From Pogostemon cablin (taxonomy: Eukaryota > Streptophyta > Magnoliopsida > Lamiales > Lamiaceae): a stretch of 64,000 bases of DNA. The notes under the pieces are model-generated. The model was given only the letters and a program-made list of their open reading frames with translations, made no database searches and was not told the origin of the DNA. The DNA lies in NCBI GenBank assembly GCA_023678885.1, contig CM043005.1, positions 10,716,314 to 10,780,313 of the forward strand, written 5' to 3'. Positions within the stretch are counted from its first letter, which is position 1, and the number at the start of each line of letters is the position of its first letter. This document shows, piece after piece, positions 50,101 through 63,900 of this stretch. A program made the translations under genes and the position numbers.

Positions 50101-53100
50101 ATGATCAATATTTCATTCGTTTCGATGCAGATTTCCTTCTTTTTTATGCTCATTTTCTCGTTACGGTCAATATTTCCTTTCGTTCGATGCATATTCCTTT
50201 GTTTGATTCTCATTTTTTCGTTACGATCAACATTTCCTTCATTTCGATGCATATTTTATTTTGATGCTCCTTTTCTCGTTACGATCAACATTTCCTTGGT
50301 TTCGACGCATATTTCCTTCATTTTGATGCTGATTATCTCGTTACGATCAATCTTCCTTCGTTTCGATGCATATTTACTTCATTTTAATGCTCCTTTTCTT
50401 GTTACGATCAACATTTCATTCGTTTCGATGCAGATTTCCTAATTTTTTATGCTCGTTTTCTCGTTATAATCAATATTTCCTTTATTTCGATGCATATTTC
50501 CTTCGTTTTGATTCTTATTTTCTCGTTACGATCAATATTACCTTCGTATCGATGCATATTTCCTTCATTTTGATGCTCCTTCTCTCGTTACGATCAACAT
50601 TTCCTTTATTTCGATGCATATTTCCTTCATTTTCATGCTCATTTTCTTGTTACATCAGCATTTCCTTCGTTTCGATGCATATTTACTTCATTTTGATGCT
50701 CCATTTCTTGTTACGATCAACATTTCATTCATTTCGATGCAGATTTCCTACTTTTTAAGGCTCATTTTCTCGTTATTATCAATGTTTCCTTTGTTACGAT
50801 GCATATTTCATTCATTTTAACGCTCCTTTTCTCATTACGATCAATATTTCCTTTGTTTCGATGCATATTTCCTTCATTTTAATTCTCCTTTTCTCGTTAC
50901 GATCAATATTGCCTTCGTTTCGATGCATATTTCTTTCATTTTGATGCTCCTTTTCTTGTTACGATCAACATTTCATTAGTTTCGATGTAGATTTCCTTCT
51001 TTTTTATGCTTGTTTTGTCATTATGATCAATATTTCCTTTGTTTAGATCCATATTTCCTTCGTTTTGATTCTCATTTTTTCGTTATGATCAATATTTCCT
51101 TCGTTTCGATGAATATTTCCTTCATTTTGATGCTCCTTTTCTCGTTACGATCAACATTTCATTCGTTTCAATGCAGATTTTCTTCATTTTGATTTTGATG
51201 CTCCTTTTCTCATTACGATCAATATTTCCTTCGTTTCGATGCATATTTCCTTAATTTTGATGCTTATTTTCTTGTTACAATCAACATTACCTACGTTTCG
51301 ATGCATATATTCTTCATTTTAATTCTTATTTTCTCCTTTCGCTCAATATTACCTTTGTTTCGATGCATATTTCCTTCATTTTGATGCTCCTTTTCTCGTT
51401 ACAATCAACATTTCATTCGTTTCGATGCATATTTCCATCATTTTGATTTTGATGCTCAATTACTCTTTACGATCATGATTTCCTTTCTTTCGATGCATAT
51501 TTCCTTCATTTCGATGTATTTTTCTCGTTACGATCAGCATTTCCTTCTTTTCGATGCATATTTACTCATTTTGATGCACCTTTTCTTTTTACGATCAACA
51601 TTTCATTCGTTTCGATGCAGATTTCCTTTTTTTTTATGCTCGTTTTCTCGTTATGATCAATATTTCCTTCGTTTTGATGCATATTTCAATCATTTTGATG
51701 CTCCTTTTCTCGTTACGATCAATATTTCGTTAATTTCGATAAATATTTCCTTCATTTTGATGCTCCTTTTCTTGTTACGATCAACATTTCATTTGTTTCG
51801 ATGCGGATTTCCTTCCTTTTGATGCTCGTTTTCTCGTTATAATCAATGTTTCCTTTGTTTCGATGTATATTTCCTTCTTTTTGATGCTCATTTTCTCATT
51901 ATGATCATGTTTCCTTTATTTCGATGTACATTTACTTCATTTTGATGCACCTTTTCTCATTATGATCAACATTTCCTTCGTTTCGATGAATATTTCCTTC
52001 ATTTTAATTCTCATTTTCTCGTTACGATCAACACTTCCTTCGTTTTGATGCATATTTCCTTCTTTTTAATGCTCCTTTTCTTGTTACGATCAACATTTCA
52101 TTTGTTTCGATGCAGATTTCCTTCTTTTTATGCTCATTTTCTTGTAATGCTCCTCATTTTATTCGTTTCGATTCAGATTTCCTTCTTTTTGTTGCTCATT
52201 TTCTCGTTAGGATCAATGTTTCCTTTGTTTCGATGCATATTTCCTTCATTTTGATGCTCCTTTTCTCATTACGATCAACATTTTCTTCGTTTCGATTCAT
52301 ATTTCCTTTGTTTTGATTCTCATTTTTTCGTTATGATCAACATTTTATTCGTTTTGATGCAGAATTCCTTCTTCTTGATGCTCGTTTTCTCGTTATCATC
52401 AATGTTTCCTTTGTTTCGATGCATATTTCTTTCATTTTGATGCTCCATTTATCATTACGATCAATATTACCTTCGTTTCGATGAATATTTCCTTCATTTT
52501 AATGCTCATTTTCTCATTACGATCAATATTTCCTTCGTTTCGATGCATATTTCCTTCATTTTGATGCTCATTTTCTCGTTACAATCAACATTACCTATGT
52601 TTCAATGCATATTTTCTTCGTTTTAATTCTCATTTTCTCGTTTTGATCAATATTACCATCGTTTTGATGCATATTCCCTTCATTTTGATGCGTCTAACAT
52701 TTCATTCATTTCGATGCATATTTCCATCATTTTGATTTTGATGATCATTTTCTCATTATGATCAAGATTTCCTTCGTTTCGAAGCATATTTCCTTCATTT
52801 TGATGCATTTTTTATCGTTATGATCAGCATTTCCTTCTTTTCGATGCATATTTACTCATTTTGATGCTTCATTTTTTTATGATCAATATTTCATTCATTT
52901 CGATGCAGATTTCCTTCTTTTTTATGCTCATTTTCTCGTTACGGTCAATATTTCCTTTCGTTCGATGCATATTCCTTTGTTTGATTCTCATTTTTTCGTT
53001 ACGATCAACATTTCCTTCATTTCGATGCATATTTTATTTTGATGCTCCTTTTCTCGTTACGATCAACATTTCCTTGGTTTCGACGCATATTTCCTTCATT

Positions 53101-56100
53101 TTGATGCTGATTATCTCGTTACGATCAATCTTCCTTCGTTTCGATGCATATTTACTTCATTTTAATGCTCCTTTTCTTGTTACGATCAACATTTCATTCG
53201 TTTCGATGCAGATTTCCTAATTTTTTATGCTCGTTTTCTCGTTATAATCAATATTTCCTTTATTTCGATGCATATTTCCTTCGTTTTGATTCTTATTTTC
53301 TCGTTACGATCAATATTACCTTCGTATCGATGCATATTTCCTTCATTTTGATGCTCCTTCTCTCGTTACGATCAACATTTCCTTTATTTCGATGCATATT
53401 TCCTTCATTTTCATGCTCATTTTCTTGTTACATCAGCATTTCCTTCGTTTCGATGCATATTTACTTCATTTTGATGCTCCATTTCTTGTTACGATCAACA
53501 TTTCATTCATTTCGATGCAGATTTCCTACTTTTTAAGGCTCATTTTCTCGTTATTATCAATGTTTCCTTTGTTACGATGCATATTTCATTCATTTTGAAG
53601 CTCCTTTTCTCATTACGATCAATATTTCCTTTGTTTCGATGCATGTTTCCTTCATTTTAATTCTCCTTTTCTCGTTACGATCAATATTGCCTTCGTTTCG
53701 ATGCATATTTCTTTCATTTTGATGCTCCTTTTCTTGTTATGATCAATATTTCCTTCGTTTTGATGCATATTTCAATCATTTTGATGCTCCTTTTCTCGTT
53801 ACGATCAATATTTCCTTAATTTCGATGAATATTTCCTTCATTTTGATGCTCCTTTTCTTGTTACGATCAACATTTCATTTGTTTCGATGCGGATTTCCTT
53901 CCTTTTGATGCTCGTTTTCTCGTTATAATCAATGTTTCCTTTGTTTCGATGTATATTTCCTTCTTTTTGATGCTCATTTTCTCATTATGATCATGTTTCC
54001 TTTATTTCGATGTACATTTACTTCATTTTGATGCACCTTTTCTCATTATGATCAACATTTCCTTCGTTTCGATGAATATTTCCTTCATTTTAATCCTCAT
54101 TTTCTCGTTACGATCAACACTTCCTTCGTTTTGATGCATGTTTCCTTCTTTTTAATGCTCCTTTTCTTGTTACGATCAACATTTCATTTGTTTCGATGAA
54201 GATTTCCTTCTTTTTTATGCTCATTTTCTTGTAATGCTCCTCATTTTATTCGTTTCGATTCAGGTTTCCTTCTTTTTGTTGCTCATTTTCTCGTTAGGAT
54301 CAATGTTTCCTTTGTTTCGATGCATATTTCCTTCATCTCCTTTTCTCATTACGATCAACATTTTCTTCGTTTCGATTCATATTTCCTTTGTTTTGATTCT
54401 CATTTTTTCGTTATGATCAACATTTTATTCGTTTTGATGCAGAATTCCTTCTTCTTGATGCTCGTTTTCTCGTTATCATCAATGTTTCCTTTGTTTCGAT
54501 GCATATTTCTTTCATTTTGATGCTCCATTTATCATTACGATCAATATTACCTTCGTTTCGATGAATATTTCCTTCATTTTAATGCTCATTTTCTCATTAC
54601 GATCAATATTTCCTTCGTTTCGATGCATATTTCCTTCATTTTGATGCTCATTTTCTCGTTACAATCAACATTACCTATGTTTCAATGCATATTTTCTTCG
54701 TTTTAATTCTCATTTTCTCGTTTTGATCAATATTACCATCGTTTTGATGCATATTCCCTTCATTTTGATGCGTCTAACATTTCATTCATTTCGATGCATA
54801 TTTCCATCATTTTGATTTTGATGATCATTTTCTCATTATGATCAAGATTTCCTTCGTTTCGAAGCATATTTCCTTCATTTTGATGCATTTTTTATCGTTA
54901 TGATCAGCATTTCCTTCTTTTCGATGCATATTTACTCATTTTGATGCTTCTTTTTTTTATGATCAATATTTCATTCGTTTCGATGCAGATTTCCTTCTTT
55001 TTTATGCTCATTTTCTCATTACGGTCAATATTTCCTTTCGTTCGATGCATATTCCTTTGTTTGATTCTCATTTTTTCGTTACGATCAACATTTCCTTCAT
55101 TTCGATGCATATTTTATTTTGATGCTCCTTTTCTCGTTACGATCAACATTTCCTTGGTTTCGACGCATATTTCCTTCATTTTGATGCTGATTATCTCGTT
55201 ACGATCAATCTTCCTTCGTTTCGATGCATATTTACTTCATTTTAATGCTCCTTTTCTTGTTACGATCAACATTTCATTCGTTTCGATGCAGATTTCCTAA
55301 TTTTTTATGCTCGTTTTCTCGTTATAATCAATATTTCCTTTATTTCGATGCATATTTCCTTCGTTTTGATTCTTATTTTCTCGTTACGATCAATATTACC
55401 TTCGTATCGATGCATATTTCCTTCATTTTGATGCTCCTTCTCTCATTACGATCAACATTTCCTTTATTTCGATGCATATTTCCTTCATTTTCATGCTCAT
55501 TTTCTTGTTACATCAGCATTTCCTTCGTTTCGATGCATATTTACTTCATTTTGATGCTCCATTTCTTGTTACGATCAACATTTCATTCATTTCGATGCAG
55601 ATTTCCTACTTTTTAAGGCTCATTTTCTCGTTATTATCAATGTTTCCTTTGTTACGATGCATATTTCATTCATTTTGAAGCTCCTTTTCTCATTACGATC
55701 AATATTTCCTTTGTTTCGATGCATATTTCCTTCATTTTAATTCTCCTTTTCTCGTTACGATCAATATTGCCTTCGTTTCGATGCATATTTCTTTCATTTT
55801 GATGCTCCTTTTCTTGTTACGATCAACATTTCATTAGTTTCGATGTAGATTTCCTTCTTTTTTATGCTTGTTTTCTCATTATGATCAATATTTCCTTTGT
55901 TTCGATCCATATTTCCTTCGTTTTGATTCTCATTTTTTCGTTATGATCAAAATTTCCTTCGTTTCGATGAATATTTCCTTCATTTTGATGCTCCTTTTCT
56001 CGTTACGATCAACATTTCATTCGTTTCAATGCAGATTTTCTTCATTTTGATTTTGATGCTCTTTTTCTCATTACGATCAATATTTCCTTCGTTTCGATGC

Positions 56101-57957
56101 ATATTTCCTTAATTTTGATGCTTATTTTCTTGTTACAATCAACATTACCTACGTTTCGATGCATATTTTCTTCGTTTTAATTCTTCTTTTCTCCTTTCGA
56201 TCAATATTACCTTTGTTTCGATGCATATTTCCTTCATTTTGATGCTCCTTTTCTCGTTACAATCAACATTTCATTCGTTTCGATGCATATTTCCATCATT
56301 TTGATTTTGATGCTCAATTACTCGTTACGATCAAGATTTCATTTCTTTCGATGCATATTTCCTTCATTTCGATGTATTTTTCTCGTTACGATCAGCATTT
56401 CCTTCTTTTCGATGCATATTTACTCATTTTGATGCTCCTTTTCTTTTTACGATCAACATTTCATTCGTTTCGATGCAAATTTCCTTCTTTTTTATGCTCG
56501 TTTTCTCGTTATGATCAATATTTCCTTCGTTTCGATGCATATTTCAATTATTTTGATGCTCCTTTTCTCATTACGATCAATATTTCCTTAATTTCGATGA
56601 ATATTTCCTTCATTTTGATGCTCCTTTTCTTGTTACGATCAACATTTAATTTGTTTCGATGCAGATTTCCTTCCTTTTGATGCTCGTTTTCTCGTTATAA
56701 TCAATGTTTCCTTTGTTTCGATGTATATTTCCTTCTTTTTGATGCTCATTTTCTCATTATGATCATGTTTCCTTTATTTCGATGTACATTTACTTCATTT
56801 TGATGCACCTTTTCTCATTATGATCAACATTTCCTTCGTTTCGAAGAATATTTCCTTCATTTTAATTCTCATTTTCTCGTTACGATCAACAATTCCTTCG
56901 TTTTGATGCATATTTCCTTCTTTTTAATGCTCATTTTCTTGTTACGATCAACATTTGATTTGTTTCGATGCACATTTCCTTCTTTTTTATGCTCGTTTTC
57001 TTGTAATGTTCCTCATTTTATTCGTTTCGATTCAGATTTCCTTCTTTTTGTTGCTCATTTTCTCATTAGGATCAATGTTTCCTTTGTTTCGATGCATATT
57101 TCCTTCATTTTGATGCTCCTTTTCTCATTACGATCAACATTTTCTTCGTTTCGATGCATATTTCCTTCGTTTTGATTCTCATTTTTTCATTATGATCAAC
57201 ATTTTATTCGTTTTGATGCAGAATTCCTTCTTCTTGATGCTCGTTTTCTCGTTATCATCAATGTTTCCTTTGTTTCGATGCATATTTCTTTCATTTTGAT
57301 GCTCCTTTTATCATTACGATCAACATTTCCTTCGTTTTGATGCATATTTCCTTCATTTTGATGCTCATTTTCTCGTTACAATCAACATTACCTATGTTTC
57401 AATGCATATTTTCTTCGTTTTAATTCTCATTTTCTCGTTTTGATTAATATTACCTTCGTTTTGATGCATATTTCCTTCATTTTGATGCGTCTTTTCTCGT
57501 TACGATTAACATTTCTTTCATTTCGATGCATATTTCCATCATTTTGATTTTGATGATCATTTTCTCATTATGATCAAGATTTCCTTCGTTTCGATGCATA
57601 TTTCCTTCATTTTGATGCATTTTTTATCGTTATGATCAGCATTTCCTTCTTTTCGATGCATATTTACTCATTTTGATGCTTCTTTTCTTTTTATGATCAA
57701 TATTTCATTCGTTTCGATGCAGATTTCCATCTTTTTTATGCAAATTTTCTCGTTACGATCAATATTTCCTTTTGTTCGATGCATATTCCTTTGTTTGATT
57801 CTCATTTTTTCGTTACGATCAACATTTCCTTCATTTCGATGCATATATTATTTTGAAGCTCCTTTTCTCGTTACGATCAATATTTCCTTGGTTTCGACGC
57901 ATATTTCCTTCATTTTGATGATGATTTTCTCATTACGATCAATCTTCCTTCGTTTCG
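47164..57957 (+). repeat. 2,778-bp HOR copies, including one 698-bp-deleted copy
   Basis: The anchor CGATGCATATTTACTTCATT is found at 47,588, 50,366, 53,144, 55,224 and 57,958, giving intervals of 2,778, 2,778, 2,080 and 2,734 bp. The 2,080-bp copy lacks about 698 bp at 53,737. There CTTTTCTTGTTA joins TGATCAATATTTCC in monomer register, whereas copy 2 continues through CATTTCATTAGTTTCG (from 50,970) to about 51,655. The same copy also has a 9-bp loss near 54,337 (CCTTCATCTCC). Copies 1-3 are nearly identical by eye. Confidence 0.88.
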
Positions 57958-60900
57958 ATGCATATTTACTTCATTTTAGTGCTCCTTTTCTTGTTACGAT
58001 CAACATTTCATTCGTTTCGATGCAGATTTCCTAATTTTTGATGCTCGTTTTCTCGTTATAATCAATATTTCCTTTATTTCGATGCATATTTCCTTCGTTT
58101 TGATTTTTATTTTCTCGTTACGATCAATATTACCTTCGTATCGATGCATATTTCCTTTATTTTGATGCTCCTTCTCTCGTTACGATCAACATTTCCTTTA
58201 TTTCGATGCATATTTCCTTCATTTTCATGCTCATTTTCTCGTTACATCAGCATTTCCTTCGTTTGGATGCATATTTACTTCATTTTGATGCTCCATTTCT
58301 TGTTACGATCAACATTTCATTCATTTCGATGCAGATTTCCTTCTTTTTAAGGCTCATTTTCTCGTTATTATCAATGTTTCCTTTGTTACGATGCATATTT
58401 CATTCATTTTGAAGCTCCTTTTCTCATTACGATCAATATTTCCTTTGTTTCGATGCATATTTCCTTCATTTTAATTCTCATTTTCTCATTACGATCAACA
58501 TTGCCTTCGTTTCGATGCATATTTCTTTCATTTTAATGCTCCTTTTCTTGTTACGATCAACATTTAATTAGTTTCGATGTAGATTTCCTTCTTTTTTATG
58601 CTCGTTTTCTCGTTATGATCAATATTTCCTTTGTTTCGATGCATATTTCCTTCGTTTTGATTCTCATTTTTTCGTTATGATCAATATTTCCTTCGTTTCG
58701 ATGAATATTTCCTTCATTTTGATGCTTTTTTTCTCGTTACGATCAACATTTCATTCGTTTCAATGCAGATTTTCTTCATTTTGATTTTGATGCTCCTTTT
58801 CTCGTTACGATCAACATTTCCTTCGTTTCGATGCATATTTTCTTAATTTTGATGCTTATTTTCTTGTTACAATCAACATTACCTACGTTTCGATGCATAT
58901 TTTCTTCGTTTTAATTCTTATTTTCTCCTTTCGATCAATATTACCTTTGTTTCGATGCATATTTCCTTCATTATGATCAGCATTTCCTTCTTTTCGATGC
59001 ATATTTACTTATTTTGATGCTTCTTTTCTTTTTATGATCAACATTTCATTCGTTTCGATGCAGATTTCCTTCTTTTTTATGCTCATTTTCTTGTTACGGT
59101 CAATATTTCCTTTGGTTCGATGCATATTCCTTTGTTTGATTCTCCTTTTCTTGTTACGATCAATATTTCCTTGGTTTCGACGCATATTTCCTTCATTTTG
59201 ATGTTGATTTTCTCGTTACGATCAATCTTCCTTCGTTTCGATGCATATTTACTTCATTTTAATGCTCCTTTTCTTGTTACGATCAACATTTCATTCGTTT
59301 CAATGCAGATTTCCTAATTTTTTATGCTCGTTTTCTCGTTATAATCAATATTTCCTTTATTTTGATGCATATTTCCTTCGTTTTGATTCTTATTTTCTCG
59401 TTACGATCAATATTACCTTCGTATTGATGCATATTTCCTTCATTTTGATGCTCCTTCTCTCGTTACGATCAACATTTCCTTTTTTTCGATGCATATTTCC
59501 TTCATTTTCATGCTCATTTTCTCGTTACATCAGCATTTCCTTTGTTTCGATGCATATTTAGTTCATTTTGATGCTCCATTTCTTGTTACGATCAACATTT
59601 CATTCATTTCGACGCAGATTTCCTTCTTTTTAAGGCTCGTTTTCTAGTTATTATCAATGTTTCTTTTGTTCCGATGCATATTTCATTCATTTTGAAGCTC
59701 CTTTTCTCATTACGATCAATATTTCCTTTGTTTTGATGCATATTTCCTTCATTTTAATTCTCATTTTCTCGTTACGATCAACATTGCCTTCGTTTCGATG
59801 CATATTTCTTTCATTTTGATGCTCCTTTTCTGGTTACGATCAACATTTCATTAGTTTCGATGTAGATTTCCTTCTTTTTTATGCTCGTTTTCTCGTTATG
59901 ATCAATATTTCCTTTGTTTCAATGCATATTTCCTTCGTTTTAATTCTCATTTTTTTGTTATGATCAATATTTCCTTCGTTTCGATGAATATTTCCTTTAT
60001 TTTGATGCTCCTTTTCTCGTTACGATCAACATTTCATTCGTTTCAATGCAGATTTTCTTCATTTTGATTTTGATGCTCCTTTTCTCGTTACGATCAACAT
60101 TTCCTTCGTTTCGATGCATATTACCTTAATTTTGATGCTTATTTTCTTGTTACAATCAACATTACCTACGTTTCGATGCATATTTTCTTCGTTTTAATTC
60201 TTATTTTCTCCTTTCGATCAATATTACCTTTGTTTCGATGCATATTTCCTTCATTTTGATGCTCCTTTTCTCGTTACAATCAACATTTCATTCGTTTAAA
60301 TGCATATTTCCATCATTTCGATTTTGATGCTCATTTTCTCGTTACGATCAAGATTTCCTTTCTTTCGATGCATATTTCCTTCATTTCGATGTATTTTTTC
60401 TCGTTACGATCAGCATTTCCTTCTTTTCGACGCATATTTACTCATTTTGATGCTCCTTTTCTTTTTACGATCAACATTGCATTCGTTTTGATGCAGATTT
60501 CCTCCTTATTTATGTTCGTTTTCTCGTTATGATCAATATTTCCTTCGTTTTGATGCAAATTTTATTTATTTTGATGCTCCTTTTCTCGTTACGATCAATA
60601 TTTTCTTCATTTCGATGAATATTTCCTTCATTTTGATGCTCCTTTTCTTGTTACGATCAATATTTCATTTGTTTCGATGCGGATTTCCTTCCTTTTGATG
60701 CTCGTTTTCTCGTTATAATCAATGTTTCCTTTGTTTAGATGTATATTTCCTTCTTTTTGATGCTCATTTTCTCATTATGATCATGTTTCCTTTATTTCGA
60801 TGTACATTTACTTCATTTTGATGCACCTTTTCTCATTATGATCAACATTTCCTTCGTTTCGATGAATATTTCCTTCATTTTAATTCTCATTTTCTCGTTA

Positions 60901-63900
60901 CGATCAACACTTCCTTCGTTTTGATGCATATTTCCTTCTTTTTAATGCTCCTTTTCTTGTTACGATCAACATTTGATTTGTTTCGATGCATATTTCCTTC
61001 TTTTTTATGCTCGTTTTCTTGTAATGTTCCTCATTTTATTCGTTTCGATTCAGATTTCCTTCTTTTTGTTGCTCATTTTCTCGTTAGGATCAATGTTTCC
61101 TTTGTTTCGATGCATATTTCTTTCATTTTGATGCTCCTTTTCTTATTACGATCAACATTTTCTTCGTTTTGATGCATATTTTCTTCATTTTAATGCTCAT
61201 TTTCTCGTTACGATCAACATTTTATTCGTTTTGATGCAGAATTCCTTCTTCTTGATGCTCGTTTTCTCGTTATCATCAATGTTTCCTTTGTTTCGATGCA
61301 TATTTCTTTCATTTTGATGCTCCTTTTATCATTACGATCAATATTTTCTTCGTTTCGATGAATATTTCCTTCATTTTAATACTCATTTTCTCATTACGAT
61401 CAACATTTCCTTCGTTTTGATGCATATTTCCTTCATTTTGAAGCTCATTTTCTCTTTACAATCAACATTACCTATGTTTCAATGCATATTTTCTTCGTTT
61501 TAATTCTCATTTTCTCGTTTTGATCAATATTACCTTCGTTTTGATGCATATTTCCTTCATTTTGATGCGTCTTTTCTCGTTACGATTAACATTTCATTCA
61601 TTTCGATGCATATTTCCATCATTTTGATTTTGATGATCATTTTCTCATTACGATCAAGATTTCCTTCGTTTCGATGCATATTTCCTTCATTTTGATGCAT
61701 TTTTTATCGTTATGATCAGCATTTCCTTCTTTTCGATGCATATTTACTTATTTTGATGCTTCTTTTCTTTTTATGATCAACATTTCATTCGTTTCGATGC
61801 AGATTTCCTTCTTTTTTATGCTCATTTTCTCGTTACGGTCAATATTTCCTTTGGTTCGATGCATATTCCTTTGTTTGATTCTTATTTTTTCGTTACGATC
61901 AACATTTCCTTCATTTCGATGCAAATTTCATTTTGATGCTCCTTTTCTCATTACGATCAATATTTCCTTGGTTTCGACGCATATTTCCTTCTTTTTTATG
62001 CTCGTTTTCTTGTAATGTTCCTCATTTTATTCGTTTCTATTCAGATTTCTTCTTTTTGTTTCTCATTTTCTCGTTAGGATCAATGTTTCCTTTGTTTCGA
62101 TGCATATTTCCTTCATTTTGATGCTCCTTTTCTCATTACGATCAACATTTTCTTCGTTTTGATGCATATTTCCTTTATTTTAATGCTCATTTTCTCGTTA
62201 CGATCAACATTTTATTCGTTTTGATGCAGAATTCCTTCTTCTTGATGCTCGTTTTCTCGTTATCATCAATGTTTCCTTTGTTTCGATGCATATTTCTTTC
62301 ATTTTGATGCTCCTTTCATCATTACGATCAATATTTCCTTCGTTTTGATGAATATTTCCTTCATTTTAATGCTAATTTTCTCATTACGATCAAGATTTCC
62401 TTCGTTTCGATGCATATTTCCTTCATTTTGATGCATTTTTATCGTTATGATCAGCATTTCCTTCTTTTCGATGCATATTTACTTATTTTGATGCTTCTTT
62501 TCTTTTTATGATCAACATTTCATTCGTTTCGATGCAGTTTTCCTTCTTTTTTATGCTCATTTTCTTGTTACGGTCAATATTTCCTTTGGTTCGATGCATA
62601 TTCCTTTGTTTGATTCTCCTTTTCTTGTTACGATCAATATTTCCTTGGTTTCGACGCATATTTCCTTCATTTTGATGTTGATTTTCTCGTTACGATCAAT
62701 CTTCCTTCGTTTCGATGCATATTTACTTCATTTTAATGCTCCTTTTCTTGTTACGATCAACATTTCATTCGTTTCGATGCAGATTTCCTAATTTTTTATG
62801 CTCGTTTTCTCGTTATGATCAATATTTCCTTTGTTTCAATGCATATTTCCTTCGTTTTAATTCTCATTTTTTTGTTATGATCAATATTTCCTTCGTTTCG
62901 ATGAATATTTCCTTTATTTTGATGCTCCTTTTCTTGTTACGATCAACATTTCATTCGTTTCAATGCAGATTTTCTTCATTTTGATTTTGATGCTCCTTTT
63001 CTCGTTACGATCAACATTTCCTTCGTTTCGATGCATATTACCTTAATTTTGATGCTTATTTTCTTGTTACAATCAACATTACCTACGTTTCGATGCATAT
63101 TTTCTTCGTTTTAATTCTTATTTTCTCCTTTCGATCAATATTACCTTTGTTTCGATGCATATTTCCTTCATTTTGATGCTCCTTTTCTCGTTACAATCAA
63201 CATTTCATTCGTTTAAATGCATATTTCCATCATTTTGATTTTGATGCTCATTTTCTCGTTACGATCAAGATTTCCTTTCTTTCGATGCATATTTCCTTCA
63301 TTTCGATGTATTTTTTCTCGTTACGATCAGCATTTCCTTCTTTTCGACGCATATTTACTCATTTTGATGCTCCTTTTCTTTTTACGATCAACATTGCATT
63401 CGTTTTGATGCAGATTTCCTCCTTATTTATGTTCGTTTTCTCGTTATGATCAATATTTCCTTCGTTTTGATGCAAATTTTATTTATTTTGATGCTCCTTT
63501 TCTCGTTACGATCAATATTTTCTTCATTTCGATGAATATTTCCTTCATTTTGATGCTCCTTTTCTTGTTACGATCAATATTTCATTTGTTTCGATGCGGA
63601 TTTCCTTCCTTTTGATGCTCGTTTTCTCGTTATAATCAATGTTTCCTTTGTTTAGATGTATATTTCCTTCTTTTTGATGCTCATTTTCTCATTATGATCA
63701 TGTTTCCTTTATTTCGATGTACATTTACTTCATTTTGATGCACCTTTTCTCATTATGATCAACATTTCCTTCGTTTCGATGAATATTTCCTTCATTTTAA
63801 TTCTCATTTTCTCGTTACGATCAACACTTCCTTCGTTTTGATGCATATTTCCTTCTTTTTAATGCTCCTTTTCTTGTTACGATCAACATTTGATTTGTTT

